A stretch of DNA of 64,000 nucleotides from Salminus brasiliensis (taxonomy: Eukaryota > Chordata > Actinopteri > Characiformes > Bryconidae). Numbering within the stretch: position 1 is the stretch's first letter; each line of letters starts with the position of its first letter. The notes under the pieces are model-generated. The model did no database searches. It was not told the origin of the DNA and saw only the letters and a program-made list of their open reading frames with translations. A program made the position numbers and the translations under genes. Of the stretch, positions 1 to 36,105 are shown piece after piece. The stretch is from positions 31,666,133-31,730,132 of the forward strand of contig NC_132879.1 of assembly GCF_030463535.1 (NCBI RefSeq), read 5' to 3'.

Positions 1-755
1 ACACAGATGTTTAATCTGTGTGGCAATGTGAACAGCCAAAAACACACTGAATCTGACATTATTAGTTCTAATTTGGGTCATTTTCACATGGCAATGCGGG
101 ATTGTCTGAACAGCCAGATCAGAATTCATGTGACTTTTGTGTCAATCCAACTCGACATTCCTCATAAATGCGCTGAGGAGAAACGAAAATGGATGACAGC
201 AGGGAGGAAGATAACAGACAGATATTTGGGTCTTTATTTAAACACAATTAGCAGTCACATATCACAATCTCTCTGTGTATGAAGAAATTTCTAAAGCAAT
301 GTCCGAATGCGGCCACTGGAGGACGTGGCTGCAGTGTCGAAATAAAAAGCTTAAAGGCAAAAAAAAAGTGCCCTTTTTATCAGCAAGCTTGAACACATTC
401 TCAGTGATAATCCTAGACATCAGCCACTGGAATAGTCTGATAGCTTCTGTGATGCTGGGTGGTCTTTTGCGCATGTGCATCAGGTTAGGAGCGTGAACTG
501 TTCAGACGAATGTGGGATATAGGTGACATAAACAGATACTTTTAAAAGATCTTTTAAACAGAATTTGGGACACTTTACCTGCTGTGTTAACGTAGCCTAA
601 GTGTACTCAGTTCTAAGTAGGTTACACTGTGTACAGTATGTCTATTGGCTAACAAATGTGGCAGTTCACCTTAATACCTTTACTGTGGAGGTTCTGTAAC
701 ATGAGACATTCTTTTCCTTCCCTTTCTCTCTCTCTCTTCTTTAAACCTTACCTAG
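1..755 (+). other. intron upstream of the last plxnb2 exon
   Basis: This stretch precedes the plexin exon and ends in a pyrimidine-rich tract and a CTAG acceptor at 752-755. I searched it in all frames for the preceding plexin-B exon (the segment around the conserved LYKYINKYYDQ) and did not find it. Short open frames at 262-496 on both strands have no recognisable similarity and are treated as chance. Confidence 0.6.
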
Positions 756-860
756 ATTGTTCAGTCTCTGGATGAAGACCCTGCAGCACAGAGTAAGCAG
801 CTGACGTTGCGACTCCAGCAGATCGCTTCTGCACTGGAAAACAAAGTGACAGATCTCTAA
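756..860 (+). CDS. plxnb2: plexin-B2-like, last coding exon (3' partial)
   Basis: The exon encodes 34 residues and a TAA stop at 858-860, beginning [12 protein letters not shown] and ending [16 protein letters not shown]. That ending matches the extreme C-terminus of plexin-B receptors, including the terminal VTDL PDZ-binding motif that recruits PDZ-RhoGEF/LARG. Plexin-B proteins are single-pass semaphorin receptors with a cytoplasmic R-Ras/Rap GAP domain; only the tail after that domain is present here. The acceptor is CTAG at 752-755, and the exon opens in phase 0. The B2 assignment, rather than B1 or B3, rests on the neighbouring tubgcp6, because PLXNB2 and TUBGCP6 are close neighbours in human. 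The rest of the gene lies left of the window. Confidence 0.85.
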   Translation: MVQSLDEDPAAQSKQLTLRLQQIASALENKVTDL

Positions 861-2030
861 CCCTGCTGCACAGAGATAGAAAGAGACAGAGAGAGAGGGA
901 GAGAGATGGGCTGGTGTGGAATCAAACTGCCAGAGGTCATGCTGGGCTCAAGTCTCTGGGGTAGGAGAAAGAGGATAGGCCGAAAAAGGAACAAAAGAAT
1001 GAAGCCCTCAGAGTGTAATTAGCATTATAACTATAATCAGATGTTCAATTTCTTCCTGTGTAGAGAAAAGAAGTTTTAAGAATTGTATTATATATTTTTT
1101 TTATTGTGCAGTCTTTAATGCGGAAAGCTTTATAATGAGAACAGAACTTTTTAAATGGACAGCCTTGTGTTGATTGTGTTTATAAAGCCTCTGTGTATAT
1201 GTGAGGGATCTGTGGGGGTGGGCCTGTGTGTCTATATGGGGATGTGTTGGGGATGTGTGTCTGTGTGTTGAGCGTGAGTTGACTTCTGACTGCTAATTGC
1301 TCACACACAGGATGCCTAATTTCTGACCCAAAGGGAGTCGCCCAGTCATCTGTATGACCCCATTGTGTGTGTGCGCGCGTGTGCGTGTGTGTGAATGTGT
1401 GAGCGCGCATGACTGTGAGCATGTTTGTTGTAATGTAAGCTTACCTTGGGGTCATGACCTACTTATGTAATGTCCAACCAAACATCATCTGATGGACCCT
1501 GACTGGCAGGAAGTAGAGCGGTATCTCCAGCAGGCGGTGATTTTATTTTTCTATTGATTCTACGTGCGGACCTGCTGGCCTGATGGGGTCAGCTTCCATC
1601 AGACGACACACTGGAAAAGCCAATAATATAATTAATAGCACATTTCCTTTACATGCTCTTAATGCACCATAACAACATGGACCAACCTGAGCACAAAGAG
1701 ATTCTGTTTAGGCAATAGCATTTAAACTAAAAGAAAAGAAGTGTCTGTTGACACTGAACATGTCATTTTTTTTATATACAGAGAGATGTTTCAAGTGTCC
1801 TGAAACATTTGTTCAATTGTACGACCGCCGTTGTTACTCATTGTAGAAATGTGGTTATTATTATATTGTGCGATGAGATGATTTTTTTTTTTACATTGTC
1901 AAATGCATCTCATAAATAGATGGTTATGTTTTATGGGTCATGGTACCAAAACATAATATTGATGACAAATCCTTTCTAGTTCATACAAGGTTTGGTACAA
2001 CACTGTAAAATAAAACCTTTAAGGGGAATT
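861..2030 (+). other. plxnb2: probable plxnb2 3' UTR
   Basis: No coding potential follows the plexin stop. A canonical AATAAA lies at 2009-2014, about 1.15 kb after the stop, and could be the poly(A) signal. The stretch also holds a GA-rich tract at 880-905 and an impure GT/GC tract at about 1366-1412. The UTR boundary is inferred, not seen. Confidence 0.4.
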
Positions 2031-2065
2031 CCACAGATTTTCCAAATTTCTTTATAGTTCAGTGT

Positions 2066-2315
2066 AGAGGTGGGCAGTATGGCGATATTTAGTTGAATTG
2101 AGATAAATTGATTATTACCATGATACACAATATGCTTTTATGTATATATCATCGTTTTATATATTGTTAATGTCATCAGTACTTAAAGTACTTAAACACT
2201 GATCATTTAAACTGGATTGAGTACACAAACCTAATTTGAGTATGTGAAAGTAAGTGTATCATGAAAATGCCTTTAAATATTGTGATAACACTTTTATCAT
2301 ATCGCCCAGCCCTAG
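2066..2315. mobile_element. MITE with inverted ends (GGGC-GATA type)
   Basis: The left end, GTGGGCAGTATGGCGATA near 2070, and the right end, ATCATATCGCCCAGCC at 2296-2311, are imperfect inverted repeats enclosing AT-rich non-coding DNA. This is the architecture of a short non-autonomous DNA transposon. A related but more decayed copy lies at 46338-46645, sharing the CACARTATGCTTTTATG block and the CATCAGTRCTTAAAG block. Confidence 0.55.
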
Positions 2316-2388
2316 TTCAGTGGTTAAGATGTAAACATTCAGACATTCAGAGTGGTTTGGTGAGAAAAGTCCCCATTCAGATTTGGAT

Positions 2389-2412
2389 ACGGTGGTGGTG
2401 GTGGTGGTGGTG
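2389..2412. repeat. (GGT)n microsatellite
   Basis: This is a short pure GGT/GTG trinucleotide run in intergenic DNA. Confidence 0.9.
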
Positions 2413-2950
2413 ATAGAAACCAGGGGTCACTACATCTACAAATATAGTGATTTTTTATTAACTATCCAAAGTCGTCAGTAAACCCAGACAAGTCTTCTGA
2501 GATGTGTAATGTGTTTCATATGTAATGGTAATACCTGATCCTTATTTAACCTCGTGTCACAAGTATCAGTCAATATTTGTACAATACAAACTTTCTGTAT
2601 TGTAGCTTTTAGAGGCTTGAAACTCTTCAGACATCTGGTTCTCATAAGCACCACTGTGATCGGTAGGTTTCTCTAGATTAGAGCATTTCACACCAAACCA
2701 CTCTGAGCGACTTTTTGTACATCTCAACAATTGAATAATGTAGAAATTTGGGAAACACTGTGAAATGCTCCTTTAGGATAAGCTTGCCCTGATACCTGTT
2801 TTTGTCCAGCAGGGGGTGTAGCTCAGCTCACTAAAGCTCAGGGCTAGTGGGCCTCTGCTGAAATGAGCATCATGTGAGAATCATGTGAGAATCCTTTTTC
2901 CAAGGAGGACATTTTACCTTCTAAAGGTTCCAGCAAATAGAAACAGCTTT

Positions 2951-3413
2951 ACACTGATCAGCCATAATATTAAACTCACCTGCCTAATACAGGTTAAGTT
3001 TCCCCTGTGCTGCCAAAACAACTCAGACCTGTCAAAGCGTGGACTCCACAAGACCTCTGAAGGCGTCCTGTGGTATCTGGCACTCAGATGATAGCAACAA
3101 CTCCATGGGTTGCATCAAAGAGCCTTGGGCACCCATAACCCTGTCACTGAGTCACTGGTTGTCCTTCTTTGGGCCACTGTTGGTAGGCACAGATCCACTG
3201 CACACCTGACCACTGCACATCTGCTGTTCAGGAGATGCTCTTTGACGTAGTGCCCATGTTCTCTGCTTTCAGCACATCAGCTTCAAGAACAGACTGTTCA
3301 CTTGCTGCCTAATATGTAGATCCCAGCCTGACAGGTGACAGGTGCCACTGTAAGCAGATGTTAAATGTTGTTCACGTCACCTGTCAGTGGTTTTAATATT
3401 CTGGCTGATCGGC
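2951..3413 (-). mobile_element. Tc1-like transposon, internally deleted
   Basis: Terminal inverted repeats are visible: the left end ACTGATCAGCCATAATATTA pairs with the right end TAATATTCTGGCTGATCGGC. The interior resembles the reverse complement of a degraded Tc1-like transposase region, including the block ACAAGACCTCTGAAGG shared with 5881-6156. No open transposase frame survives. A fragment of a related element is at 24590-24805. Confidence 0.65.
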
Positions 3414-5529
3414 ATAAACACTGAAATTCACACTGCAGTGTGTATCCAAATGGATGAACCCTGTACTTCTGATAATGTAGTGTGTGAGCAGCATTCGGCT
3501 AAGACATTCGTGAGGGAGAGCAGCTGCTTTGGTACTGAACAGATAAAGAATGTGGTACTTCTGAGCTAAACTGCATATATGCTTGTATCTTTATCCAGAA
3601 CTGTCCTTTTGTTTCGTTTAAATAGATCATTATTTGTGTTCATACTATTAGACGTCATAATGTATGTACCAAATACTGCAATACAGCAATCCTTCTCACA
3701 GTTTTGAGTATTATAGGTGTTTAGGTAGCCTTTTTTGATGCTCGCTTTTTCGAAAACCGTTTTTTATTGCTGCCGATCCAAAATCAGTTTTATTCGCACT
3801 CTCATAGCCACTGGGGTTAAGATTGGGGTCTGGGAAAACTGGTCTTAGATCACCGCAAATCTGGGTTTATTTTAGCCTCTTTCAAGAGCGGCATCTCTTA
3901 GGGCTTGTGTGGCTCTTCATTTTGACTGCCAGATGGCTGGATTCTGGCCTTGGAATGGTGGGATTCCTCCTGAAAGTAACGGTGGTCTGTCCGCGATCTC
4001 TCTGTCGCTGAGCATAATGAAGAAGCCTTGCGGCAGTTGGCACTGCCCACTCAATTCCCCTCTGCTTTAATGAAACCAGCGGGAGACGTGTTTGATCTTA
4101 ATTGCATGCAAGCTGCTGACACCGTGCTTTTAAATATGCTCACAATATTCCTTCCTTTATCATTTATTTTTTTATTATTATTTCATTTGGATTCAGAAAC
4201 GGAGACCCAAGCCCCTATAGCTCGATGTAAAGCTTCTTTAGCCTTTCTTTCACCAAAACGTGCCTTAATGACATTAAGTGTTACTACTATCGTTAATTAT
4301 ATCGATGATATTGAGTGGCAAAATGGCAAGTTTTAGAGATAGGGTGCTTGCAGTGTCTTTGCAGCTGTGGTGTTGACCGTGAGTAAGTGCAGTCGTCATG
4401 CTAAGATCATTTGTGCTGTAGCCACAATGTGCCAATTAGGTTGATCACAAGCAGGGGAGAAAAAGGCCGTTTTTTTTAACGTGCATATCTTTTGGGCGTC
4501 CGTGATTCGTGAGTGGGTGTGTGTGTATGTGTGCGTGTGCACTTTTGTAGACGTCATCCTGGGATCAAAATCTCAGACTGATCTGACCTAAACAAGGCCG
4601 TGGTGAATGTAAAACCATTCCCCCCCAAAGCATCTGCCATTACGCTTTTATTCCTGATTCAAGAGGCGGATGTGCAACAGAGGTTGTTGACTAGCGCTGG
4701 TGTGTCCCCCTGTTGTGTTTCTCCCCCTTTGCTCTATTGTTTCTATGCTATTTCATAGTGTGTATGAAAAAAAGGTATCTATACTCGACAATGACCTTCT
4801 TACTGCTGTGCAGTTATTTTTATTCCTTTATGTCCTTATGATAATAATATATGCCTTTGTATTAAAGATGACGCAAATCTGTCAACACTGTATTTCTTGT
4901 GTAATAATCCTATGCATTTTGAGGTCCAGGAAAAAATGGCAGTATGTTGTGCTGTTATCCAGATGGTTTTTTTTTCTCCCCTCCTTTTTTCCTTGTGAAT
5001 GTGTAGTGAAGTGAGATAGCTGGGACTGTTTAAGGTACAGCAAAGGCGAGAGACTAGAGACTAGCCTTGGCTCCTTCAGGCCCGGCTGCTCAGAACAGTT
5101 CTTACATGCCTAATCTGTTTGTACTGAAGTGCTCGCCACTCAGTGGGGGGGCAAGGCCCGAAAAACACACACCTTGCACCCTTACGTCAATAAAGAGTCA
5201 CTTCCATTTCATCGCCTCTCTCGCGCACTTTCTCTGTCTCTCTTTCTCTGGTCCCTTTCTCCATCAATGAACATTTGCCACCTCAACAAACTTCATGATG
5301 GTTCGGTTGCAATCGAACTGTCGTGTGACCTGGAATTGAGTTCGTTTTCTTATTAAGATGTCAGGAGAAACTGTCACTCAGTGCGCAAACTGTTTTTTGA
5401 ATGTGTAATGTCCCAGTTTATCTCTAATAACATTGCAGACAGCCCACATTTCATTATAGGAAATGTGCCAGTGTCAATTTGTTTGACTGTTACTATCTAA
5501 TTTAGTGAAATTACAGTTTTGATTGTGTG
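3414..5529. other. intergenic DNA, no gene seen
   Basis: Several short open frames (for example 4028-4336 and 4700-5014) lack splice context, similarity or codon structure suggesting a gene. A GT-rich patch occurs near 4510-4545. I see nothing that can be named. Confidence 0.5.
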
Positions 5530-5850
5530 GACAATAGCTTGGTGCTTATTACAATGTGAGTGGTAATGTAAAGTATATAATCAATAGGCTGGTGCATAGC
5601 TGAATGTAAAAAACAATGTATAAAAGCAACAGCTTGGTTCATATACAACTATAACATAATACACACTATTATGAAGCATAGCTTTGTGCCTATTTTAGTA
5701 TTAAGCATAGAATCAATAGCTTGGTGCCTATTAAAATGATATAAATCAATATATTGGTGATTATTACAATTATATAAATCAATATATTATAATCATGTAA
5801 CATATAGAATCAATAGCTGAAATAATTAATAGCTTGGTGCATATCATAGT
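5530..5850. repeat. degenerate AT-rich minisatellite (AATAGCTTGGTGC core)
   Basis: The core CAATAGCTTGGTGC, followed by TATTA/CATA, recurs about seven times with variation, near 5533, 5582, 5627, 5681, 5713, 5751 and 5828. Spacing is irregular, roughly 32 to 77 bp, and there are AT-rich spacers. It looks like an old tandem array that has decayed. Confidence 0.65.
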
Positions 5851-5880
5851 AAACAACCGGCTAGTTGAGCGTTGACCCCC

Positions 5881-6156
5881 TAAGGCATAGACTCCACAAG
5901 ACCTCTGAAAGTTTCCTGTGGTATCTGCAGTCCTGTAAGTCATGAGGTGAGGCCTACATGAGCATCAGTCAGCCAGAACCAGTGACCCTGTCGGCAGACA
6001 TGCTCTTACCCAGTCATCTGGCCAACACCATTTGGCCCTTGTGAAAGTGGCTCAGATTCTTCCGCTTTGCCCATTTTTCCTGCTTCAAGAACTGACTATT
6101 CATTTGCTGCCTAATAAATCTCACCCTTTGACAGATGCCATTGGCTGATTGGTGTA
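5881..6156 (-). mobile_element. Tc1-like transposon fragment
   Basis: This copy is colinear with the right part of the element at 2951-3413. It shares ACTCCACAAGACCTCTGAA, the TTTGGCCCTTGTGAAAG block and the terminal GGCTGATTGGTGTAA. The left end is missing and no frame is open. Confidence 0.6.
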
Positions 6157-7942
6157 ACAAATGAAATCAATAGTTGTGTTTTATATATATATATATAAAG
6201 GATGGAATGCTCAAAGACGCTCCTCAATACTCCAGCTGCTACTCTACACTCTGACCTTTCTGCTGCAGAAGCAAGTGAAGTCAGTATATTAAAGTTATTG
6301 GGTTCATAAAATGAAGAGAGACTGCACCTAAGCTAGTGCGTGCTGCAGAGAATAAACAATTGGCTGTTGCACCAGGACCTCCAGCGACAGCCCAGAAAAG
6401 TTCATCTAAAAGAAAATTAATTAAATCACAAAAAAAGGGGGAAGGAAATAAATAAATAAATGTAAAAAGATGAAAGAAGGCATTGCCTGGTGCTGCGTTC
6501 TCTAACAAACCTTGGAGCAGATGAGAGAAATATCAAAGAGAAGGCTGGCTCCCATGAAACCAAACCAACAGAGCGATACAACGCCAGATATGCACTTACC
6601 ACCCTTCCCACCCCCACCCCCAACCAAAAAAATGAGGGAAAAGAAACTTCAAGGGCCAGAATAATTACATTCTAGTAATCAGAATCCCTCGTGTCACATT
6701 GTTAGACAGACATCTGGTGTCAGAAATCTAGTTCCACATCTGATCATTTCACTGCAGTCTGTGACTGAGACTGCGGCAGTCTCACAGTTAAAAGTCAGCA
6801 AAAGAGCTTGCTGTCAAATGACTAACATGCTACAGGAAGAAGGAGCAAGAGTGACCACCAGCAACCGCTCAGTCTTGCATGTTCTGCAGGCCATGGCGCC
6901 TCAGTTCACCCATTTAAATCCACACCATCCAGAAAAAAAGCTAAATCGCCTGCACAGCATTGCTTGTATCTCCAGAATGGAGACTTGGAGCGTTTCTATT
7001 GGTCAATTCATTGTGATATTTTTTTCACAATATTGAGAACAAGCTTCACATTACGTCAAAAAAAGCTACCAAGTTTTTGTGTGACAGCTCCAACATGTTT
7101 TAACCTGCAGTGCTGTATCTGTGCTCCTCACATCATACTTCACATCATACTTCAGACAGGTTAATGAGACTGAGCCTGTTCTTCCTCTTCTTCCTACACA
7201 TACACACATCTCCACAAGGAGAAGCAGAGACCTTAATTAAACTAGAAAACCAGAAAAGGCAACTTGACAGTTGTCATGATTAATATTGCATAGGTTGACC
7301 ACAAACAGATGCTGTGGGTGTGTGTGTTCAACACGTCAGCGCATCCACCAGTCCTCCCTCTCTCTCACAGAAGAGTTTGACTCGCACCAACCCCCGCCCC
7401 CAACCCGCGCACCCCTCAGCCTAGCCCAGTATCACCTGCTATCAGGTTCAAGTTCTGTGTCCCAGAAACTCTACTTGAATTGGGACACAGTGACAGTAAG
7501 TAATGTGTGTCAGTAATTCTATGCTTGAGTTCACTTTGTCAAGATTTTCTAAACATCTAAAAAATCAAAAATATAAATATGTAGATGAAAAATATATGCT
7601 TAGGTATTATTGGTAAAATCATTCATTTTCTGGTTATTATTGTCATAATTATGGACTAAAAAAGGAATTTCACTCAAAATATTCAGAAACACGTTTATTT
7701 CCAAAAAATTGGAAAAGTGGTGGAAGGCACTCTTCACCCAACTATGGTCAAGGGAATGGGTAGGCTATGGCAGAGGGGATCAAGCAAGATGGACCACATC
7801 CTCATTCCTGGCTTGTCCACGACAAAAGGTGAGCTGAGTCTCACATCTGATAAAGACCACAGCTCAGTACCTAAATGACGGGCACTGATGGCTGATTCCA
7901 TTCACATGTAACCAGCTGTGTCAAATGTGTTTAGCAGATCAG
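6157..7942. other. intergenic DNA, no gene seen
   Basis: It contains an (AT)n tract at about 6182-6198 and a C-rich patch near 6600-6624. Open frames at 6281-7164 on both strands and at 7286-7516 are short, overlapping and unrelated to any family I recognise. Confidence 0.5.
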
Positions 7943-8782
7943 GAGTGGCATGCAAAAGTTTGGAAACCCCGGGTCATAAACTGTTACATGAAATAGTTAA
8001 ATAGTAGAGCACAAACGACAGACTAGGTCATGCGAATTTCAAAGCTTTAGAAACACTCTTGATTCTTTTAACCTTTAACCTGTCCCAGCAATCAGCAGCC
8101 CATTGCGCCCCTAAGCAGCTACCTAGCGCTCTGAAAGTGAAAAGAACGGATGCCCATAAAGCAGGAGATGGCTTTAAGAAGATAGCAAAGCATTTCAGGT
8201 AGCTTCAGGTTTCCTCGGTTCGTAATGTAATCAAGGAAAGGTAGTTAACAGGTGGAGGTCAGGCTGAGGTCAGTCTGGAACTGCTCGTGGGATTGCCTGA
8301 CAGGCTAATTCGAACCCCTGTTTGACTGCAAAAGACCCTCAGGAAGAACTGGCAGACTCTGGAGCATTACACTGTTTTAGCTGAAGGTCTGGCCATGGCC
8401 TCTGACCTAACCGTCATTAAACATCTGTGGATAGGCATGAAATAAGCAGGGCATGCAAGGTGGTCCAAAGATCTGAAAGAACTGGAAGCCTTTTGCAAGA
8501 AATAAAGGGGGAAAAGTCTCTCAAACAAGAACTGAAAACCTCTCAGCTGCGAACTGTGATCCTTGTCAAAGGTAGGTACTAGACACTGTCTACTCAGGGG
8601 GCCCTTTTGCTTTCGGCCCTGTTCCTTTGTATGTGTTTTTTATTTTTTTTATGTGTTATTATAAAGTATAGTCTATCTTTAACTTGATGTATTTTGGCAA
8701 TCAGGTCATTTTTAACCCGCTTAGCTATTAACAGTGACAGATTTTTGACCAGGGAGTCCCCAAACTTTTACATGCCAGTGTA
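7943..8782 (+). mobile_element. Tc1-like transposon relic with TIRs
   Basis: The ends GTGGCATGCAAAAGTTTGG (about 7945) and CCAAACTTTTACATGCCA are inverted repeats. The interior near 8150-8240 preserves a decayed Tc1 transposase helix-turn-helix region (readable as AHKAG-GFKKIAK, then SSVRNVIK), broken by frameshifts. It belongs to the same family as 12653-13508 and ends about 100 bp upstream of the tubgcp6 promoter. Confidence 0.7.
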
Positions 8783-8884
8783 GTAATAGCATTAGCAGTA
8801 GCAGTGCTCTCCTGCGAAGTTCCTCAATCACCCGCCAGTTGGCGCGCCTCCTGACCGGATGCGATCTCTGCTCACGGAACTCGC

Positions 8885-8960
8885 TTTTACCCAATCGTAG
8901 CTTACCACCGTGAGTTTCAACCAATCGTGTCTCGGAGAGGGCGGGGCTTTAAAAAACTAG
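8885..8960 (+). promoter_or_regulatory. tubgcp6: tubgcp6 core promoter
   Basis: Two direct CCAATCG boxes (8891-8897 and 8921-8927), an Sp1-type GAGGGCGGGGC box (8937-8947) and an A/T-rich TTTAAAAAA (8948-8956) sit just upstream of a CpG-containing first exon. Tandem CCAAT boxes about 30 bp apart plus a GC box are typical of NF-Y-driven cell-cycle and housekeeping promoters, which would fit a centrosomal gene. The start site itself is inferred at about 8960-8975. Confidence 0.6.
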
Positions 8961-9193
8961 CGCGGTCGCTGAGGAAAGATGGCAGGAAATAACAGGGCTG
9001 GTGGTGTTTATGTTGTAAAGTCATGTAGAGACGCGTTTCTAAAGGACTGCTGCGTTAACGGCCGCGTGTGATAAGAGCTACTGCCTCTGCAGCTGTGCCG
9101 CTGTGAGCTGAGCCTGCTGAATCTGTCCAAAACAGGCTCGCGGAGGTCTGGTCAGTGCCGAGAGGAGAGCGGTCACTCACCTCCTGGAGCTCG
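8960..9193 (+). other. tubgcp6: tubgcp6 non-coding exon 1 (predicted)
   Basis: The segment is CpG-bearing and follows the CCAAT/GC-box promoter. It ends at a good donor, CTCG|GTGAGAT, at 9194. The next acceptor, TCTTACAG at 10212-10219, opens the first coding exon with 65 nt of leader before the ATG. An alternative first-exon boundary is possible. Confidence 0.5.
8979..9071 (+). CDS. upstream ORF in tubgcp6 leader (30 aa)
   Basis: ATG at 8979 is in a strong initiation context (A at -3, G at +4) and opens a 30-codon frame starting MAGNNRAGGVYVV and closed by TGA at 9069-9071. It lies inside the predicted non-coding first exon. It could repress translation of tubgcp6 by consuming scanning ribosomes. 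I do not recognise the peptide, and it may not be functional. Confidence 0.35.
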   Translation: MAGNNRAGGVYVVKSCRDAFLKDCCVNGRV

Positions 9194-10284
9194 GTGAGAT
9201 CAACCACACCACAACACACTGGTTTAGTGGTTTTACATGCTGAAAGGACCCGGCTCACTTTTACAACGCTAACAATAATAATAATAACACACACACACAC
9301 ACACACAGCCTTCCTTAGCTGACAGACCAGGAGCTTCAAGAGCATTCAGGCCGGCTAGGCTAGAAAGCAGCACCGCGCGTCTGAGAGGACTGTGAGGAAC
9401 ATCACTCACCGCTGTGCTTGAACTACAGCCTCAGACACAGGCAGAAGGACAGTCGATGAATAAACTGCGCTCATTGTGTCTTACAGTCAGAAACAGAGGC
9501 TGTGGCTAAATATGTGTATCTTTATGTATTTCCTGTGACCCCTGTCCTGTCTCTGTTATTTGAAGTTCTCGTCTTCCTCTCGTTATAAGACGACTGTTAA
9601 AACCTGGCATTTCTGTGTAAATATTGGGTTTGGTAATATTATACACTTTTTGAAATCGGCTAACATGTCAGCACTGGCCGAGTGAATGATGCTAAGTGAT
9701 GGAGGAGAGGGAGGGCCATCACACCCACCCACCCAGACAGCCCGAGGCCATTGCACAGCCTGGAACCTTTGACCATGGATGGCTGTAGCATCACCAGAAA
9801 ACTTCATGTCTTCATGTTTAAATTATTTTAGAAAATACGTACATTTCACAAAACACAGTCCGTGAGAGACCCTTTGAAGAGATCTATTGGTTTTATTAGT
9901 TTTATATTTTAATATTGTCGCTGTCCAGTTAAAAAATGTATGTCCAAAATGGTGACTTTACAGGAGAAGTAATTTAGAGCATTTCTATTGGTCTATTAAT
10001 TCTGGAGAAAATGGAGATGCATGGTTTTCATTGGAGAGCAGTGATGAGCTGTTTCCAATATTTGTTCTTTTTAATTGTTTGAACACTATATTCCAAAATG
10101 TTAGTAATAACATGATCAAGTGACTCTCATAAAACATATCTGTCTGTGTCACCTTGTCAGGAAAGATATTTGTTTATAATTGAGGCACAGAAATGTAATG
10201 CTTGTGTTTTCTCTTACAGGGCAGACGATCCACTGATCTTAGTGCCAGCCACACGTCGTGTACTGCAGCTCAAGTACGTCTGAA

Positions 10285-35539
<25,255 letters not shown>

Positions 35540-36105
35540 CTCAGGTTCTGGCTGTCTGTGTGAAGCGCTCATGGGCTTTTTTCTCTAGGTGATTTGGCCC
35601 CTGTGAACATCATATGTAAATAATGTGCTTAACATTGTAGTTGCCCTGCAATGTGAGTCCATGGTGCTGCTCTAAGAAATGTTGTGGCTATTCTTCACCA
35701 GGCTCTGTGCGTGCGTGTGTAAGCGTTACAAAGGTATTGAAGGTGATTACCACATTATGCCTGGTTGAAATGGGTGGGGCAGATTAGGTTGGATCCAAAG
35801 TCTGTGGGAAGGGAGCTGTCCTGCAGCAGAGTTAAAGACCGCTGGTCTAAGTGAAGAAATGTAGGACTCAACCAAGCTGTGCAGTTTTTGTTTTTTTTTG
35901 CTTAGAGGGAATGAAGGTCCTGCTTGAATTGTTCTGATGGTTTGGATTTTGTCTGTAGGCTGTCTCTTCTTGAAGCCACTATTTATTTCAGAGCAATATC
36001 TTAAACCTCAGTTGCCAAATCAACATCCGCATCTGTCTACACTCCAGTCCAGCCTGTCCCATTATGTTCCATGTGAATTAAAATAAAATTGATTTCCACA
36101 TTGTA
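35540..36105 (+). other. tubgcp6: tubgcp6 3' UTR with poly(A) signal
   Basis: The stretch after the TGA stop has no coding potential and ends near a canonical AATAAA at 36082-36087, about 545 bp after the stop. An interspersed repeat-like patch (GGTTGGATCCAAAGTCTGTG and flanks) lies at about 35755-35852, similar to 57065-57240. Confidence 0.65.

Noticed and set aside
262..496. Open frames that might have been an upstream plexin exon
   Set aside because: The translation does not match the conserved plexin-B segment expected before the last exon.
4028..5014. + strand open frames of about 100 codons with hydrophobic stretches
   Set aside because: No splice context, initiation context or family similarity; hydrophobicity comes from T-rich DNA.
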